A stretch of DNA of 64,000 nt from an uncultured Psychrobacter sp. (GCA_947489525.1 CANLDW010000002.1:558001-622000), one strand, 5' to 3'; numbered from the stretch's first letter, positions 43,990-53,144 are shown. Program-made: numbers and translations. Notes: a model not told the origin generated them from the sequence alone.

Positions 43990-45225
43990 GTGCTCCTACC
44001 TCAACAGCAATACGTACAGTGGTTTGAAAATCAAAACGGAAAAGAGGTACAGCAACGTGCGCGCTGGCTCTCTGCTAGCAATTATGAGCCGCCTGAGCGT
44101 ATTGTCTTAGTTGATGATACTACCAGTGCTGATGAAGCTTATCGTTTAGCGAATGCAGGAATCTCAATGCTATGGCGCGGTGACTTTTATAACGCGCGTC
44201 AGCTAATGCAAGCCCTCAATCGGCGCATTGAGCGTACAGAGGCGCGCTCCAAAAAGCGTAGAGTAAAAAAAGCCAATAACGCACCTAATCAGGATGCGTC
44301 TACTCAAGATAGTCGCAGTCAACACACTTTGCCAAACTTATTCCATCAGCAGCGGCAAACGACTGCTCAGCGCGCGCGACTTTTAAGTCGTCTGCTATTA
44401 GAATTTGACGCCAATTACGTCAGTCAACTACGCCGCGCTCCTGACGTCAGCAAGGCATGCATCGTGGCCTTTGGTCAGTTTGAGGAAGAGAAGAGTGAGC
44501 CGTGTGTGCTCTCCTTTCGTGATTTGCAAGGCGCTCTAGGTGCAGCGCAGTGGCGCAAAAAAGGCGTAAAAATCGATAGTTTAGACTTGTCTATTTATCC
44601 GCACTACGGCGTCTTTGCGCCCACTCGTCATGAGTATGTGCCCCTACTCCTCGAGGCGCCGTTGCCAAACCCTTGCGATATCGCCTACGATATCGGTACG
44701 GGAACGGGCTTGCTAGCAATTATCTTAGCAAAGCGCGGTGTTAAACAAATCATTGCCACGGATCTCAGTCCGCGAGCGCTCGCCTGCGCTAGCGATAACT
44801 TTGCACGTCAAAGTCTATCTATACAGCTACAGCAAGCGGATTTGTTCCCGACCGATGCACCACTTGCCGATCTAATCGTTTGCAATCCACCTTGGCTACC
44901 GGCCAAACCTACCTCTGCGCTCGAATATGCCGTTTACGATGCCAATAGCGCGATGCTGCGCGGATTGTTACAAGGCGCAAAGCAGCACCTATCTGATCAA
45001 GGCGAGGTGTGGCTGATACTATCAGACCTAGCTGAGCATCTGCAGCTGCGTAGCCGAGAAGAGCTGCTAAGTTGGATTGATGCGGCTGGTCTGAGCGTAA
45101 AATATCGTTTGGATACCACACCGAAGCATAATCGCAGCCAAGATAAGACCGATCCGCTGTATGCCGCGCGTAGTAGCGAGATTACCTCGCTTTGGTGTTT
45201 AGAGAGTACATCCTATGAGCCGTGA
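43990..45225 (+). CDS. Class I SAM-dependent methyltransferase with N-terminal extension
   Basis: The 411-residue protein has a C-terminal Rossmann methyltransferase domain with DIGTGTGLLAIILAKRG, ATDLSPRALACASDN and the NPPW tetrapeptide typical of enzymes that methylate exocyclic amino groups or glutamine (HemK, RlmG, RsmC relatives). The first 200 residues carry a basic low-complexity segment (RSKKRRVKKANN, about 87-110) and a domain that I cannot name. Translation starts at a GTG (43990) with AAGGA 9 bases upstream; no nearby ATG is in frame. The target is unknown; RNA or a translation factor is likely. It overlaps xerD by 11 bp, implying coupling. Confidence 0.85.
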   Translation: MLLPQQQYVQWFENQNGKEVQQRARWLSASNYEPPERIVLVDDTTSADEAYRLANAGISMLWRGDFYNARQLMQALNRRIERTEARSKKRRVKKANNAPNQDASTQDSRSQHTLPNLFHQQRQTTAQRARLLSRLLLEFDANYVSQLRRAPDVSKACIVAFGQFEEEKSEPCVLSFRDLQGALGAAQWRKKGVKIDSLDLSIYPHYGVFAPTRHEYVPLLLEAPLPNPCDIAYDIGTGTGLLAIILAKRGVKQIIATDLSPRALACASDNFARQSLSIQLQQADLFPTDAPLADLIVCNPPWLPAKPTSALEYAVYDANSAMLRGLLQGAKQHLSDQGEVWLILSDLAEHLQLRSREELLSWIDAAGLSVKYRLDTTPKHNRSQDKTDPLYAARSSEITSLWCLESTSYEP

Positions 45226-46153
45226 TCGCGCCGTACAGCAACGTCAGCCCAAAGCGCTTGCCGTCGATGACGAGCCAAGCTATATGACTGAGTTTCGTCA
45301 AGCCATGCTGGCGCGCGGTCTGGCAACGCGCACGCGCAACGCTTATGTCCGTGACTTGCGTACTTGCGAGCTGACCAACAAAGCCGCACTGACCCAATGG
45401 CAAGCGGACGATGTACTGCATTGTCTCTCTATTCTTACGCAAGAAGGCAAAACCCCGCGCACGCAAGCGCGCATGCTCTCAAGCCTGCGCCAATTCTATC
45501 TGTGGATGATCGCTAGCAATCTGCGTGAAGACAACCCTTGCGAGCGTATCAAAAGCCCTAAACTCGGACGTCCCTTGCCCAAAGACTTAAGCGAGTCGGA
45601 TGTCGATAACCTGCTTGCCGCGCCTGATACCAGTACCGCGCTGGGACTACGTGATAAAGCCATGCTAGAGGTGCTCTACGCTTGTGGTCTACGCGTCAGT
45701 GAGCTGATTAACCTTTCTCTTGAGCAAGTCAATCTCAATGCCGGCTGGCTACAGATCACCGGCAAAGGCAATAAAACGCGCCTCGTACCTCTAGGCGAAT
45801 ACGCCGCGGACGCGCTGGAAGATTATCTAACGCATGGGCGCGGTGAGTTGATCGCGCATTTGAAATCTGGCAATTGCCAAGCGGTGTTTCTGACCGCGCA
45901 AGGGGGCTATATGACGCGGCAGAACTTTTGGTACTTACTCAAAAAGCACGCCAAAGTCGCTGGCATCGATAAGGAACTCTCCCCCCATACCCTACGCCAC
46001 GCCTTCGCTACCCATCTGCTTAATCATGGCGCGGATTTGCGTAGCGTGCAGTTATTGCTTGGACATAGTGATCTATCCACCACGCAGATTTATACCCATG
46101 TGGCGACGGCGAGATTGCAGAAGTTGCATGCGGAGCATCATCCGCGTGGCTAG
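45215..46153 (+). CDS. xerD: Site-specific tyrosine recombinase XerD
   Basis: XerD acts with XerC at the dif site to resolve chromosome dimers. The 312-residue protein contains the SAM-like core-binding domain (about 24-108) and the catalytic domain with Arg160, Lys184, His258, Arg261, His284 and Tyr293. The segments SPKLGRPLPKDLSE, QITGKGNKTRLVPLG and the ending HAEHHPRG match XerD rather than XerC. It is somewhat longer than E. coli XerD (298) because of an N-terminal extension of about 20 residues. The start overlaps the end of the methyltransferase gene. Confidence 0.93.
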   Translation: MSRDRAVQQRQPKALAVDDEPSYMTEFRQAMLARGLATRTRNAYVRDLRTCELTNKAALTQWQADDVLHCLSILTQEGKTPRTQARMLSSLRQFYLWMIASNLREDNPCERIKSPKLGRPLPKDLSESDVDNLLAAPDTSTALGLRDKAMLEVLYACGLRVSELINLSLEQVNLNAGWLQITGKGNKTRLVPLGEYAADALEDYLTHGRGELIAHLKSGNCQAVFLTAQGGYMTRQNFWYLLKKHAKVAGIDKELSPHTLRHAFATHLLNHGADLRSVQLLLGHSDLSTTQIYTHVATARLQKLHAEHHPRG

Positions 46154-46197
46154 AATCGAATTTGAACATTGATTGATGATCGTAAAAGGAATATCTA

Positions 46198-46536
46198 GTG
46201 CTACAAGCCAAGCCCTCTACTCCGCCCAATCTAACCAAGAGTCAAAACTCTGTGCTCAAAACGCTCACGATCATGGGTTATTTAGAGGGCACGTCCTTTC
46301 TGTTATTGTTAGGCATTGCGATGCCCATGAAGTATATGCTGGACATCCCCGAACCTGTAAGATATATCGGTATGGCGCACGGAGCACTGTTTATCGGCTA
46401 TATTGTTGTGCTGATGTTCACCGCGAGTAAAATAAAAATGCCGTTATGGGCACTACCCGCTGGGATCCTCGGCTCGTTTTTGCCTTTTGGGCCGTTTGTG
46501 TTTGATCATATTTTGAAGAAGAAGTTGAGAAGGTAG
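46198..46536 (+). CDS. DUF3817-family integral membrane protein
   Basis: The 112-residue protein has three or four membrane helices and the DUF3817 pattern: LEGTSFLLLLGIAMPMKYM, GMAHGALFIGYIVVL and GSFLPFGPFVFDHIL near the end. Function unknown; members are often next to transport or respiration genes. It starts at a GTG (46198) with AAAAGGA 7 bases upstream. It follows xerD by 44 bp. Confidence 0.82.
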   Translation: MLQAKPSTPPNLTKSQNSVLKTLTIMGYLEGTSFLLLLGIAMPMKYMLDIPEPVRYIGMAHGALFIGYIVVLMFTASKIKMPLWALPAGILGSFLPFGPFVFDHILKKKLRR

Positions 46537-46556
46537 CTAAATTAACGGCTGTTGAT

Positions 46557-46955
46557 TTAGATAGGAATAGTAATTAGCGAAAAGGTAATAAACGATCGAA
46601 ACAGTAAAAAGATCAGTCCAACTCTAAACCCCGTACTATTGACGAGACTTAATAGTCTTGGATTTAATTTGATGAAATCATTGATGATATCGGCAATGAC
46701 AAACAGCACTATGAAAGCTGAAATTAAAATGAGCAGTACTAACTGACTTTGACTAAAAAAATCTGTTAGATATAAAATGAATATTGATAGGATAAAAAGA
46801 ACCAAACCTAACAATTTGAAATAAATGGATTTTTTGATATCTTTTTTGGTTTTAGGTTGTTTGATCAAAAAGTCTTCTGTAATCACTCCTTTAACCTGCA
46901 AGACTAACAGCACTGTCATTAAGAATATAATTATGAAGATAAATAGTAATAACAC
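46557..46955 (-). CDS. Small AT-rich membrane protein
   Basis: The 132-residue protein is very hydrophobic with about four helices (residues 1-20, 44-64, 68-90 and 108-130) separated by a short basic loop (IKQPKTKKDIKKS). I do not recognise a family. Translation would begin at a GTG (46955) with AAGGA 9 bases upstream. Base composition is more AT-rich than in the neighbours, and REP-like hairpins lie just beyond it, suggesting a variable spot. It converges with the DUF3817 gene. Confidence 0.6.
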   Translation of the reverse strand: MLLLFIFIIIFLMTVLLVLQVKGVITEDFLIKQPKTKKDIKKSIYFKLLGLVLFILSIFILYLTDFFSQSQLVLLILISAFIVLFVIADIINDFIKLNPRLLSLVNSTGFRVGLIFLLFRSFITFSLITIPI

Positions 46956-47004
46956 TCGATAGAGTCCTTATTAAAGTTTGGGATTGACTAGTGGATATTA
47001 CGAG

Positions 47005-47137
47005 GCTGGGCTTTTAGCCCAGCACTATCTATAAAAGATCAAAAACTTTAATATCAACAAATCTACTCGCTTATATATAAAGAGATAATCTTAAGGTGTT
47101 AGCTTAACTCGTTAATTCGCTGGGCTAAAAGCCTAGC
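47005..47137. repeat. Two REP-like hairpins in opposite orientation
   Basis: GCTGGGCT-TTT-AGCCCAGC (47005-47023) is a perfect hairpin. GCTGGGCT-AAA-AGCCTAGC (47119-47137) is its inverted, slightly changed copy (the reverse complement reads GCTAGGCTTTTAGCCCAGC). Together they form a REP-like pair bracketing about 95 bp. A third partial motif, AGGCTTTTTAGCCC, occurs at 47791-47804. Confidence 0.7.
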
Positions 47138-47195
47138 CTACAAAACTAAATTATCTATGAGTTTCACATTATCTCATACACTCCAAACGACTATT

Positions 47196-47639
47196 CTAAT
47201 CGTTTTTATAGCCAATCACTATATTAGGATTACGTACCTTTATCTCTTGATAAAAGTGCGATTTGTGTTTTGGAGATATCAAAACCCTGTCGTCTTTATA
47301 GCGTATCTCTATTCTATCTAATGACAGCGCTGGTGCAGAAAGTGCATTTCGAGTGGGGGTAATATGTGAGATATCTGCAAGCTCAATATATTCAGTAGAA
47401 AAACCATTATCCACTTGCAACTGGCTATCGGTTAAGGTGTATTTAATACCAAAGACAGGTATAACTATGAGCGCTATGAAGGGTGTGAGAATAAGAGCGA
47501 GCAATATACTTTTTTTACGTGAACGCTTATCACCTTGTATCCATTCCCACAATGGAATAGATATCATCGCCAATAGGACAAGACAAAGAACGAAGGCAAT
47601 CCAAAAATCGACTTTAGATGTGAATATAATACCTGACAT
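47196..47639 (-). CDS. Membrane-anchored protein with bacterial PH-like domain
   Basis: The 147-residue protein has two membrane helices (about residues 11-30 and 45-65) followed by a soluble beta-rich domain (about 66-147) with KYTLTDSQLQVDNGFSTEYI and RIEIRYKDDRVLISPK, the pattern of the bacterial PH (DUF1200/bPH) domain. Such proteins have unknown roles, often regulatory, in the envelope. The composition is AT-rich, as in the nearby small membrane protein. Its promoter region faces the structured element at 47801. Confidence 0.65.
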   Translation of the reverse strand: MSGIIFTSKVDFWIAFVLCLVLLAMISIPLWEWIQGDKRSRKKSILLALILTPFIALIVIPVFGIKYTLTDSQLQVDNGFSTEYIELADISHITPTRNALSAPALSLDRIEIRYKDDRVLISPKHKSHFYQEIKVRNPNIVIGYKND

Positions 47640-47800
47640 AACGATGCTTAAACTTTGTTTATTATAAAACCAATTTTAGCATGATAATCTGTGCACCAAT
47701 TATTAATCCTTATCTTGAAGGTGCGCTAGGCGCACCCTACCTACCCTTTCGCTATTGCAGTTCAACAACAAGCTAAACCTAAATCAAACTAGGCTTTTTA

Positions 47801-47947
47801 GCCCTGATAGTAGCGGTATCCTGTTGCAGGCGCTGGCAATGTGGACTGTGGCTAGGGATGGTCTCGAGATAACAGGAACAGCGCTAGACACGATAGTCCG
47901 CATGCCAGCGGCAAGGCAGATACAAGCGGATAGCAGGATCAGCTCCC
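47801..47947 (+). ncRNA. Structured intergenic element of unknown function
   Basis: The element starts GCCCTGATAGTAGCGGTATCC and ends ACAAGCGGATAGCAGGATCAGC. Inner pairings can be drawn: TCCTGTT with AACAGGA, and GGCGCTGGCA with TGCCAGCGGC, the latter across about 75 bases. I recall similar end motifs (GATAG-AG-GG-ATCC ... GGATAGCAGGA-AGCTCC) in intergenic DNA of Bacteroidetes and other genomes but cannot name a family safely. A 79-codon frame crosses it without coding features. GGTGCGC-TAG-GCGCACC, a hairpin, lies upstream near 47720. Orientation is arbitrary. Confidence 0.4.
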
Positions 47948-48066
47948 CATACTTAACCTACCCACACTCCTCTCTTTTAACGATCCTCAACTGAAAACAC
48001 GTGCGGTTGGCGCTACACTATAACCATAAAAATTGGGCGGTGTACGCTTAGGACAGGGAGTCTGTT

Positions 48067-48510
48067 ATGTTTGGTTTTGATATCGATATGGAGCTGATGG
48101 GGTATCATTTTTTTCAGTTGGGGATTGCGTTTGTGTTATCGTTGCCGATTGCGCTGAACCGCGAGATGAATGATAACGGCGCGGGTTTACGCACATTTCC
48201 GCTGGTGACGATTGCGTCGTGTGCCTTTATGCTAGTAGGACGTGATATCTACGTGGATGGCGATGCCGAGGCGCGTATTATGTACGCGATTATTACGGGG
48301 ATGGGCTTCATCGGTGGCGGCGCTATCTTTAAAGGTAGCGGCACTGTAAAAGGGACAGCGACGGCGGCGGGGCTTTGGAACACGGGGGCAATTGGGATTT
48401 CGGTGGCGTATAGTCGTTATGAGATTGCGATTATTTTATCAGTGGTGAGTTTTTTGATTTTACAGTTCTCAGAACCTTTTAAATCTCATAGCAATAAGGA
48501 GTCGGATTAA
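48067..48510 (+). CDS. MgtC/SapB-family membrane protein
   Basis: The 147-residue protein has four membrane helices and the MgtC N-terminal domain features: ALNREMNDNGAGLRTFPLVTIAS and IITGMGFIGGGAIFKGSGTVKGTATAAGLWNTGAIGI in parts. It lacks the C-terminal ACT-like domain of Salmonella MgtC, as short SapB types do. Roles in magnesium limitation or ATP synthase control are known for MgtC; for short forms the role is open. GGGAG precedes the ATG. Confidence 0.88.
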   Translation: MFGFDIDMELMGYHFFQLGIAFVLSLPIALNREMNDNGAGLRTFPLVTIASCAFMLVGRDIYVDGDAEARIMYAIITGMGFIGGGAIFKGSGTVKGTATAAGLWNTGAIGISVAYSRYEIAIILSVVSFLILQFSEPFKSHSNKESD

Positions 48511-48608
48511 GGGTGGCGCCAATATCCCTGCGCGTCATTCAAATCTATAGCTGAAATCATTGCCTTTAGTCGTTACAATACCTTTTATTTTTATGGATTG
48601 AGACCTTT

Positions 48609-49217
48609 ATGAGCCATCGACCTCCTGCTGAGCTATTAAAGAGCGCCGAACGCTGGCGTGAAGATATTCACTTTGTGGATGACGTGCTGGGTAAGCCGTT
48701 TGCGTTTACGACCACATGGGGGATTTTCTCGCCGCAAAAGCTCGATGATGGTAGCCTGATGCTGCTTGATTATGTGGACTTTCAAGCAGATGATGATTCA
48801 ATCGATTTGGGCTGCGGCTATGGCGTGCTCGGAATGACGGCAGCGCGCGAGTGTCCGAACGGTCAGCATACTTTGATCGATAAGGACTTTATGGCGGTAG
48901 AGTATGCGCGGCGTAATTGTGAGAAAAACGGCTTGAGCAATGTCGATGTGCATTTGTCCAATGGCTTTAACCAAGTGGCAGCGGACAAAGACTTTAGCTT
49001 GGTGATGTCAAACTTGCCTGCCAAGGTTGGTAAAGAGCAGCACTATCTATACTTCCTTGATGCCTATGCGCGGATGCGTCCCGGTGGGCGTTTTTATGTG
49101 GTGACCATTAATGGCCTACGGCAGTTTATGAAGCGCTCGTTTACTGAGGTGTTTGGTAATAGTGACAAGGTCAAGCAAGGCAAAACGTATACGGTTACGA
49201 TGGCGGTAAAAGAATAA
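48609..49217 (+). CDS. Class I SAM-dependent methyltransferase (RsmC-like domain)
   Basis: The 202-residue protein matches the catalytic half of RsmC/RlmG-type rRNA guanine-N2 methyltransferases: FTTTWGIFSPQKLDDGSLMLLDY, SAM-binding IDLGCGYGVLGMTAA, and NLPAK in place of the NPP motif. The N-terminal catalytically inactive half of RsmC is absent. The substrate is probably RNA but is not proven. It is monocistronic between the MgtC-like gene and the convergent lptG. Confidence 0.85.
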   Translation: MSHRPPAELLKSAERWREDIHFVDDVLGKPFAFTTTWGIFSPQKLDDGSLMLLDYVDFQADDDSIDLGCGYGVLGMTAARECPNGQHTLIDKDFMAVEYARRNCEKNGLSNVDVHLSNGFNQVAADKDFSLVMSNLPAKVGKEQHYLYFLDAYARMRPGGRFYVVTINGLRQFMKRSFTEVFGNSDKVKQGKTYTVTMAVKE

Positions 49218-49279
49218 GCTTATTTAGAGCATAAAAAACCTGCTGGATTTTTGTGCAATATAGCTATAGAGCCACATTG

Positions 49280-50473
49280 CTACATTTGGCGTTTTATTAA
49301 GTAAAAGCCAAGCAGCGCACTACCAACAATAGGCAGTAATACCATAATAAAAGGCGAAAAGCCCGTCGCTAACGAGATAAAACCAACTAAGTCTTGGATG
49401 TAGCTAAATAATAAGCCAAACATCAAGGCGACGACGATACGTAACCCCAAGCTGTGCGTGCGCAGTGAACCAAAAACAAAAGAGCAAGCAACAATGACCA
49501 ATGACAAGATGGACAACGGCGAGAGCAGCTTTTGCCAAAAGGTCAGCTCGTGCAATAGTGAGCGCTGGTCTTGTCCACGCATAAACTGACGATGCGCGTA
49601 CAGCTGGGTGAGCGATAGATCCTCAGCTTCCCGGGTCAAGAGGTAGACGGACTCAGGTGCGAAAGGCAAGCTTAGAGTGTCGGATATTGCGGTGTCTTGA
49701 CTGCTATCAAAGCCTGTATTAATGGTCAGCGTCGTCATGTTTTTTAGCTGCCACTCGTAGCGATACTTGGATGCAGCGTCAGTGGGGTTGATCGGAGTAC
49801 GACCTGTATACTGTCCACCTTCGGCGACAACCGCTGTCTGTAAACGCCCATCATTATCTAAATGCCAGCGCTGAACCTTGCCGATATTGCCTTCTACATC
49901 CGCGTAATCAATGTAGAGAATATCGCTCCCATCTGGCTGCGTCTCGCCTGCTGCATCGCTTTTTAAGCGCGGCTGCACGGTCCAATATCCCTCAACCGAG
50001 GTGATACGCTCTTGGATGTCATCGTTATTAATATCTTGCGCTAGCTGATTGCTATACGGCAGTACAAACTGATTGATAACAAGCGCCAACAATACAAAGA
50101 TAAGCGCTGGCTGCAGTACCCAGCCAACGATTCGATAGACGCTAACCCCTGAAGCACGCATCACTACCAGCTCGCTTTTGCTGGCTAGTAGTCCTAAACC
50201 AATGATGGCGCCAAGCAGTGCGCCTGTTGGCATAAACTGCTCTAAAAAGTAAGGCGAGCGATAAAAGATATACTTGAGCGCAGCGCCTATCGTATAGCTA
50301 TCATCTATTGAGTCCAACTCGCTTAAGTAAGAGAACACCAGTTGTAGCGCCCACAGACCAAATACTGCTGAGATAATAGCCAATAGGGCATTTATCTTGA
50401 CGTAGCGACTGAGTACCGAGAGCGACGTTACCTTACTTTGCCGTGTAGACGAGTTTGCTGAGGCGCGCATCAT
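49280..50473 (-). CDS. lptG: LPS export ABC transporter permease LptG
   Basis: LptG forms, with LptF and LptB2, the inner-membrane ABC transporter that extracts lipopolysaccharide and sends it to LptC-LptA. The 397-residue protein has six helices with a large periplasmic beta-jellyroll domain (about residues 145-290). The N-terminus RYVKINALLAIISAVFGLW and the QFMPTGALLGAIIGLG, SELVVMRASGVSVYRI segments are typical. It overlaps the lptF stop codon by 4 bp (ATGA) and is translated with it. Confidence 0.94.
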   Translation of the reverse strand: MMRASANSSTRQSKVTSLSVLSRYVKINALLAIISAVFGLWALQLVFSYLSELDSIDDSYTIGAALKYIFYRSPYFLEQFMPTGALLGAIIGLGLLASKSELVVMRASGVSVYRIVGWVLQPALIFVLLALVINQFVLPYSNQLAQDINNDDIQERITSVEGYWTVQPRLKSDAAGETQPDGSDILYIDYADVEGNIGKVQRWHLDNDGRLQTAVVAEGGQYTGRTPINPTDAASKYRYEWQLKNMTTLTINTGFDSSQDTAISDTLSLPFAPESVYLLTREAEDLSLTQLYAHRQFMRGQDQRSLLHELTFWQKLLSPLSILSLVIVACSFVFGSLRTHSLGLRIVVALMFGLLFSYIQDLVGFISLATGFSPFIMVLLPIVGSALLGFYLIKRQM

Positions 50474-51738
50474 AGCTGCCCTCCATCTACGCTTGAGGAG
50501 ATACTGTTGTTCTGCGCCTGTTTACCATCTAACCGAAAGCGCAGCCGATGCTGCAAACGGCTGGCCCAATTGAGATACAGCGCTAACATCATAAACCCAA
50601 CGATTAACCAAGCATAGGACCAGACGCTAACGCTGCCTTTTGCCACGGCGTTCTTTAAAGAGATAATACCAAGCGCGCAGCTCACAAATAGCAGTATCGC
50701 TGGAAACAAACGCAGCCAGCGCCCTTGACGCGGGCGTACTTGTGCCAGTGGTACGGCGAGCATAGGCGCAATAATCATCAGCCAAGGCAGCGCAAAGCGG
50801 TAGCCCACCTCGCCTTGAGCAGCGCGTATCGTCTCCATACTCGCACCCGGCACATTGCCGCTAGCTATTTGCCACAGCGGCGTGATCGCTTGCGTTTCTA
50901 TATTATGTTCTGTGACGGTTGCGTTTGAGGATTCGAGCAGAGTAATGCGGTAGCGATCAAAGCTGACTTGATTGTATTTGAGACTATTAGCACCGACCTC
51001 ATAGCGACGACCTTGGAATAAGTCCAATTGCGTGATGCCACTGTCACCGGTGTCTACTTGCTCAGCGCGTCTAGCAAGGGTGATAGTGTCTTTACTCACC
51101 GCTGAGCGCGTATCCACTATTGACTTAGGAATATCTGGCATGTTCAGTGAATCAGCAGTGTCATCTTGAGCCATTGTGTCATCTGTATCATCAGGTTCAG
51201 TTTGAATCAAGATGACATCTTGTAGCTGCGTTTTATCATCGCTTAAACTACCGACATATAAGTTATAGTTACCGCTGCTAATAAACTCATTAGGACGAAT
51301 CAGATCAAAAGCACTACTCAAAGCTTGCTGCTGCCAGATGCTCTCTGACGAGCGCACTCCCCACGGCTTACCCACAATAGACAATCCTGCTTCACATATA
51401 AAAAACACGATAATCAGAGGAATCATCAGCCGAGCTAGCCTGCCACGCGAGACGCCGCTAGCGTTCAATACGGCCATCTCTTGATCGACGTAGAGCCTAC
51501 CAAATACCAGCATCAAGGCGATAAAAAACGCTAACGGCAAGATAAGCTCTAAAAAGTACGGTAAGTTATAACCGATAATCGTAAACAACAAGCTGATATC
51601 AAGATTGCCTTCTGCTGCAATTCCGAAATAGCGTATCAAACGTCCGCCTAACATCATCACGACCAAAAACCCCAAAACCAAAGCGGTCGTTGAGGCAACT
51701 TGTTGGGTCATATAGCGACGTAATATCACAATAAACAC
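50470..51738 (-). CDS. lptF: LPS export ABC transporter permease LptF
   Basis: LptF is the partner permease of LptG in lipopolysaccharide export. The 422-residue protein starts MFIVILRRYMTQQVASTTALVL, has the ELILPLAFFIALML and YVDQEMAVLNASGVSRGRL cytoplasmic coupling segment, a long periplasmic domain (about 130-310) and three more helices. The length exceeds E. coli LptF (366); part of the extra length is an Asp/Thr-rich insertion (DDTDDTMAQDDTADS, near 180-195) in the periplasmic part. It is the first gene of lptFG. In many relatives pepA lies directly opposite; here a hydrolase gene is between them. Confidence 0.93.
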   Translation of the reverse strand: MFIVILRRYMTQQVASTTALVLGFLVVMMLGGRLIRYFGIAAEGNLDISLLFTIIGYNLPYFLELILPLAFFIALMLVFGRLYVDQEMAVLNASGVSRGRLARLMIPLIIVFFICEAGLSIVGKPWGVRSSESIWQQQALSSAFDLIRPNEFISSGNYNLYVGSLSDDKTQLQDVILIQTEPDDTDDTMAQDDTADSLNMPDIPKSIVDTRSAVSKDTITLARRAEQVDTGDSGITQLDLFQGRRYEVGANSLKYNQVSFDRYRITLLESSNATVTEHNIETQAITPLWQIASGNVPGASMETIRAAQGEVGYRFALPWLMIIAPMLAVPLAQVRPRQGRWLRLFPAILLFVSCALGIISLKNAVAKGSVSVWSYAWLIVGFMMLALYLNWASRLQHRLRFRLDGKQAQNNSISSSVDGGQL

Positions 51739-52281
51739 TCTTGATAATTGATAATTACCTTTACTAGGAGTACAGGTACGAGGTTGTAGGCAAAGTCGGT
51801 GTTATGATTTATAGTCACCTGACAGTTTAGTTTGTAGTTTGGTGTGCTTACGACGTTTACTAAGTATATATAGTTAAGTAATCATAAACGAGCTTTAACG
51901 ACTCATAAGCCAAAACGTATAAGTATTGGTTATACAAATAGCTGCTAATGCTAGCATAGTTTGTAAAGGATGGCTGTTTAATGTGCAGTAAATAACCACT
52001 CTGCCTGATAAGCGGCCTTATTATACTAACTTATTGTTGAGGGCAAAGAAGAATATAATGTATAAGATCGTGTTTGATTGATTCAATATAGAAGCCCTTT
52101 ATAAAGGCTTTGTTTGTGCTTCGTATCCTACCTGCAATATCACTGGCAATCCTTGCTAGAATCTACTAATTAAGATCGCAATTCTAAAAGGTTTTCATCA
52201 GCTCTTATTGAGCAGTCTAACTACTTGGTTTAGCTCCTTAACTTTTAATAATAAAAAACTTATCTCACAACGGAGAACACT
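51739..52281. other. Divergent intergenic region between lptF and cysteine hydrolase
   Basis: The 543-bp AT-rich spacer should carry the lptFG and hydrolase promoters. A small inverted string, AAGCCTTTATAAAGGCTT-like (near 52091-52110), is visible. No gene or RNA is recognised. Confidence 0.45.
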
Positions 52282-52914
52282 ATGTCTAATAACACATCAT
52301 CTAATAGCAACGCTGCCCCTGCAACCTTACTTGAGCTTGCTGGTGGTCAATACAGTGAAGTGAAATGGTCAAACTGCGCGATCGTCTTTATTGATTTTCA
52401 AAACGAGTACGTCGATGGTGCGATGCCGTTAGGTGAGCCTGGTGCTAAAGCAACCAAAAATGCGCGCTTAATACTAGACCAAGCCCGTAAAGACAATCGA
52501 CCTATCTTCCATATTGCCCATCATGGCGAGAAAAACGATGGTGTGTTTGATCCGTCAACCAAGAATGTCGATATCGTTGAGAGCTTGCAGCCGATAGATG
52601 GCGAAAAAGTCATTACCAAAAAACACCCCAATGCCTTTTATAATACCTCGCTACAAGCGGACCTTGAATCGACGGCAGCCAAACAAGTCCTCTTTGTAGG
52701 GTTTATGAGTCACATGTGCGTCAGCTCAAGTGTGCGCGCTGCGTTTGATCTGGGCTTTGAGTGTGTGGTTGCGCGCGATGCCTGTGCCACTCGCGCTTTG
52801 CCTGATCCGCAGGGCAATACCATCAGCGCAGATACCATGCACAACACCGCTATGGCAGCCATTCACGATAGGTTTACCGCTTTAATCACTACTGATAAGC
52901 TGCTGAATAACTAA
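52282..52914 (+). CDS. Isochorismatase-family cysteine hydrolase
   Basis: The 210-residue cytoplasmic enzyme has the isochorismatase-like fold with the catalytic triad Asp38 (IVFIDFQNEY), Lys113/114 (ITKKHPNAFY) and Cys146 (GFMSHMCVSSSVRAAFDLG), the latter with the cis-peptide pattern. Relatives hydrolyse amides such as nicotinamide, ureidoacrylate or N-carbamoyl compounds; the substrate cannot be told. GGAGA lies before the ATG. It sits between the divergent lptFG and pepA genes and may be a later insertion in that conserved neighbourhood. Confidence 0.88.
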   Translation: MSNNTSSNSNAAPATLLELAGGQYSEVKWSNCAIVFIDFQNEYVDGAMPLGEPGAKATKNARLILDQARKDNRPIFHIAHHGEKNDGVFDPSTKNVDIVESLQPIDGEKVITKKHPNAFYNTSLQADLESTAAKQVLFVGFMSHMCVSSSVRAAFDLGFECVVARDACATRALPDPQGNTISADTMHNTAMAAIHDRFTALITTDKLLNN

Positions 52915-52935
52915 TAAAAACCGTATACCGCTATT

Positions 52936-53005
52936 CGTTGTAGGGGCAGATGAGTGACAGACGCTTGCGCGCCCTTACGCAGGGGTACTGCGCCACCCTA
53001 CAACG
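52936..53005. repeat. 70-bp inverted-repeat element with CGTTGTAGGG ends
   Basis: CGTTGTAGGG (52936-52945) is the exact reverse complement of CCCTACAACG (52996-53005). The inside is GC-rich with GCGCGCCCTTACGC and further self-complementarity. It lies between the hydrolase and pepA and could act as a REP element or a terminator-like hairpin; no T run follows. Confidence 0.7.
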
Positions 53006-53144
53006 GTATGCTACACTACTAGCGTTAAAACTCTCCCTACGGCAAGCCTGTATGAGACAAAAGCCTATATGTGATAGAAGTATCTTTAAGATAAGGTATA
53101 ACCTTTAAAATATACTCTACAAACTTAAATAAGGATAATAATAT

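Noticed and set aside
45215-46153. Calling the recombinase XerC
   Set aside because: SPKLGRPLPKDLSE, KGNKTRLVPLG and the HHPRG ending are XerD-like, so XerD was chosen.
47755-47994. 79-codon frame across the structured element
   Set aside because: It has no protein-like pattern; the sequence is better explained by base-paired motifs.
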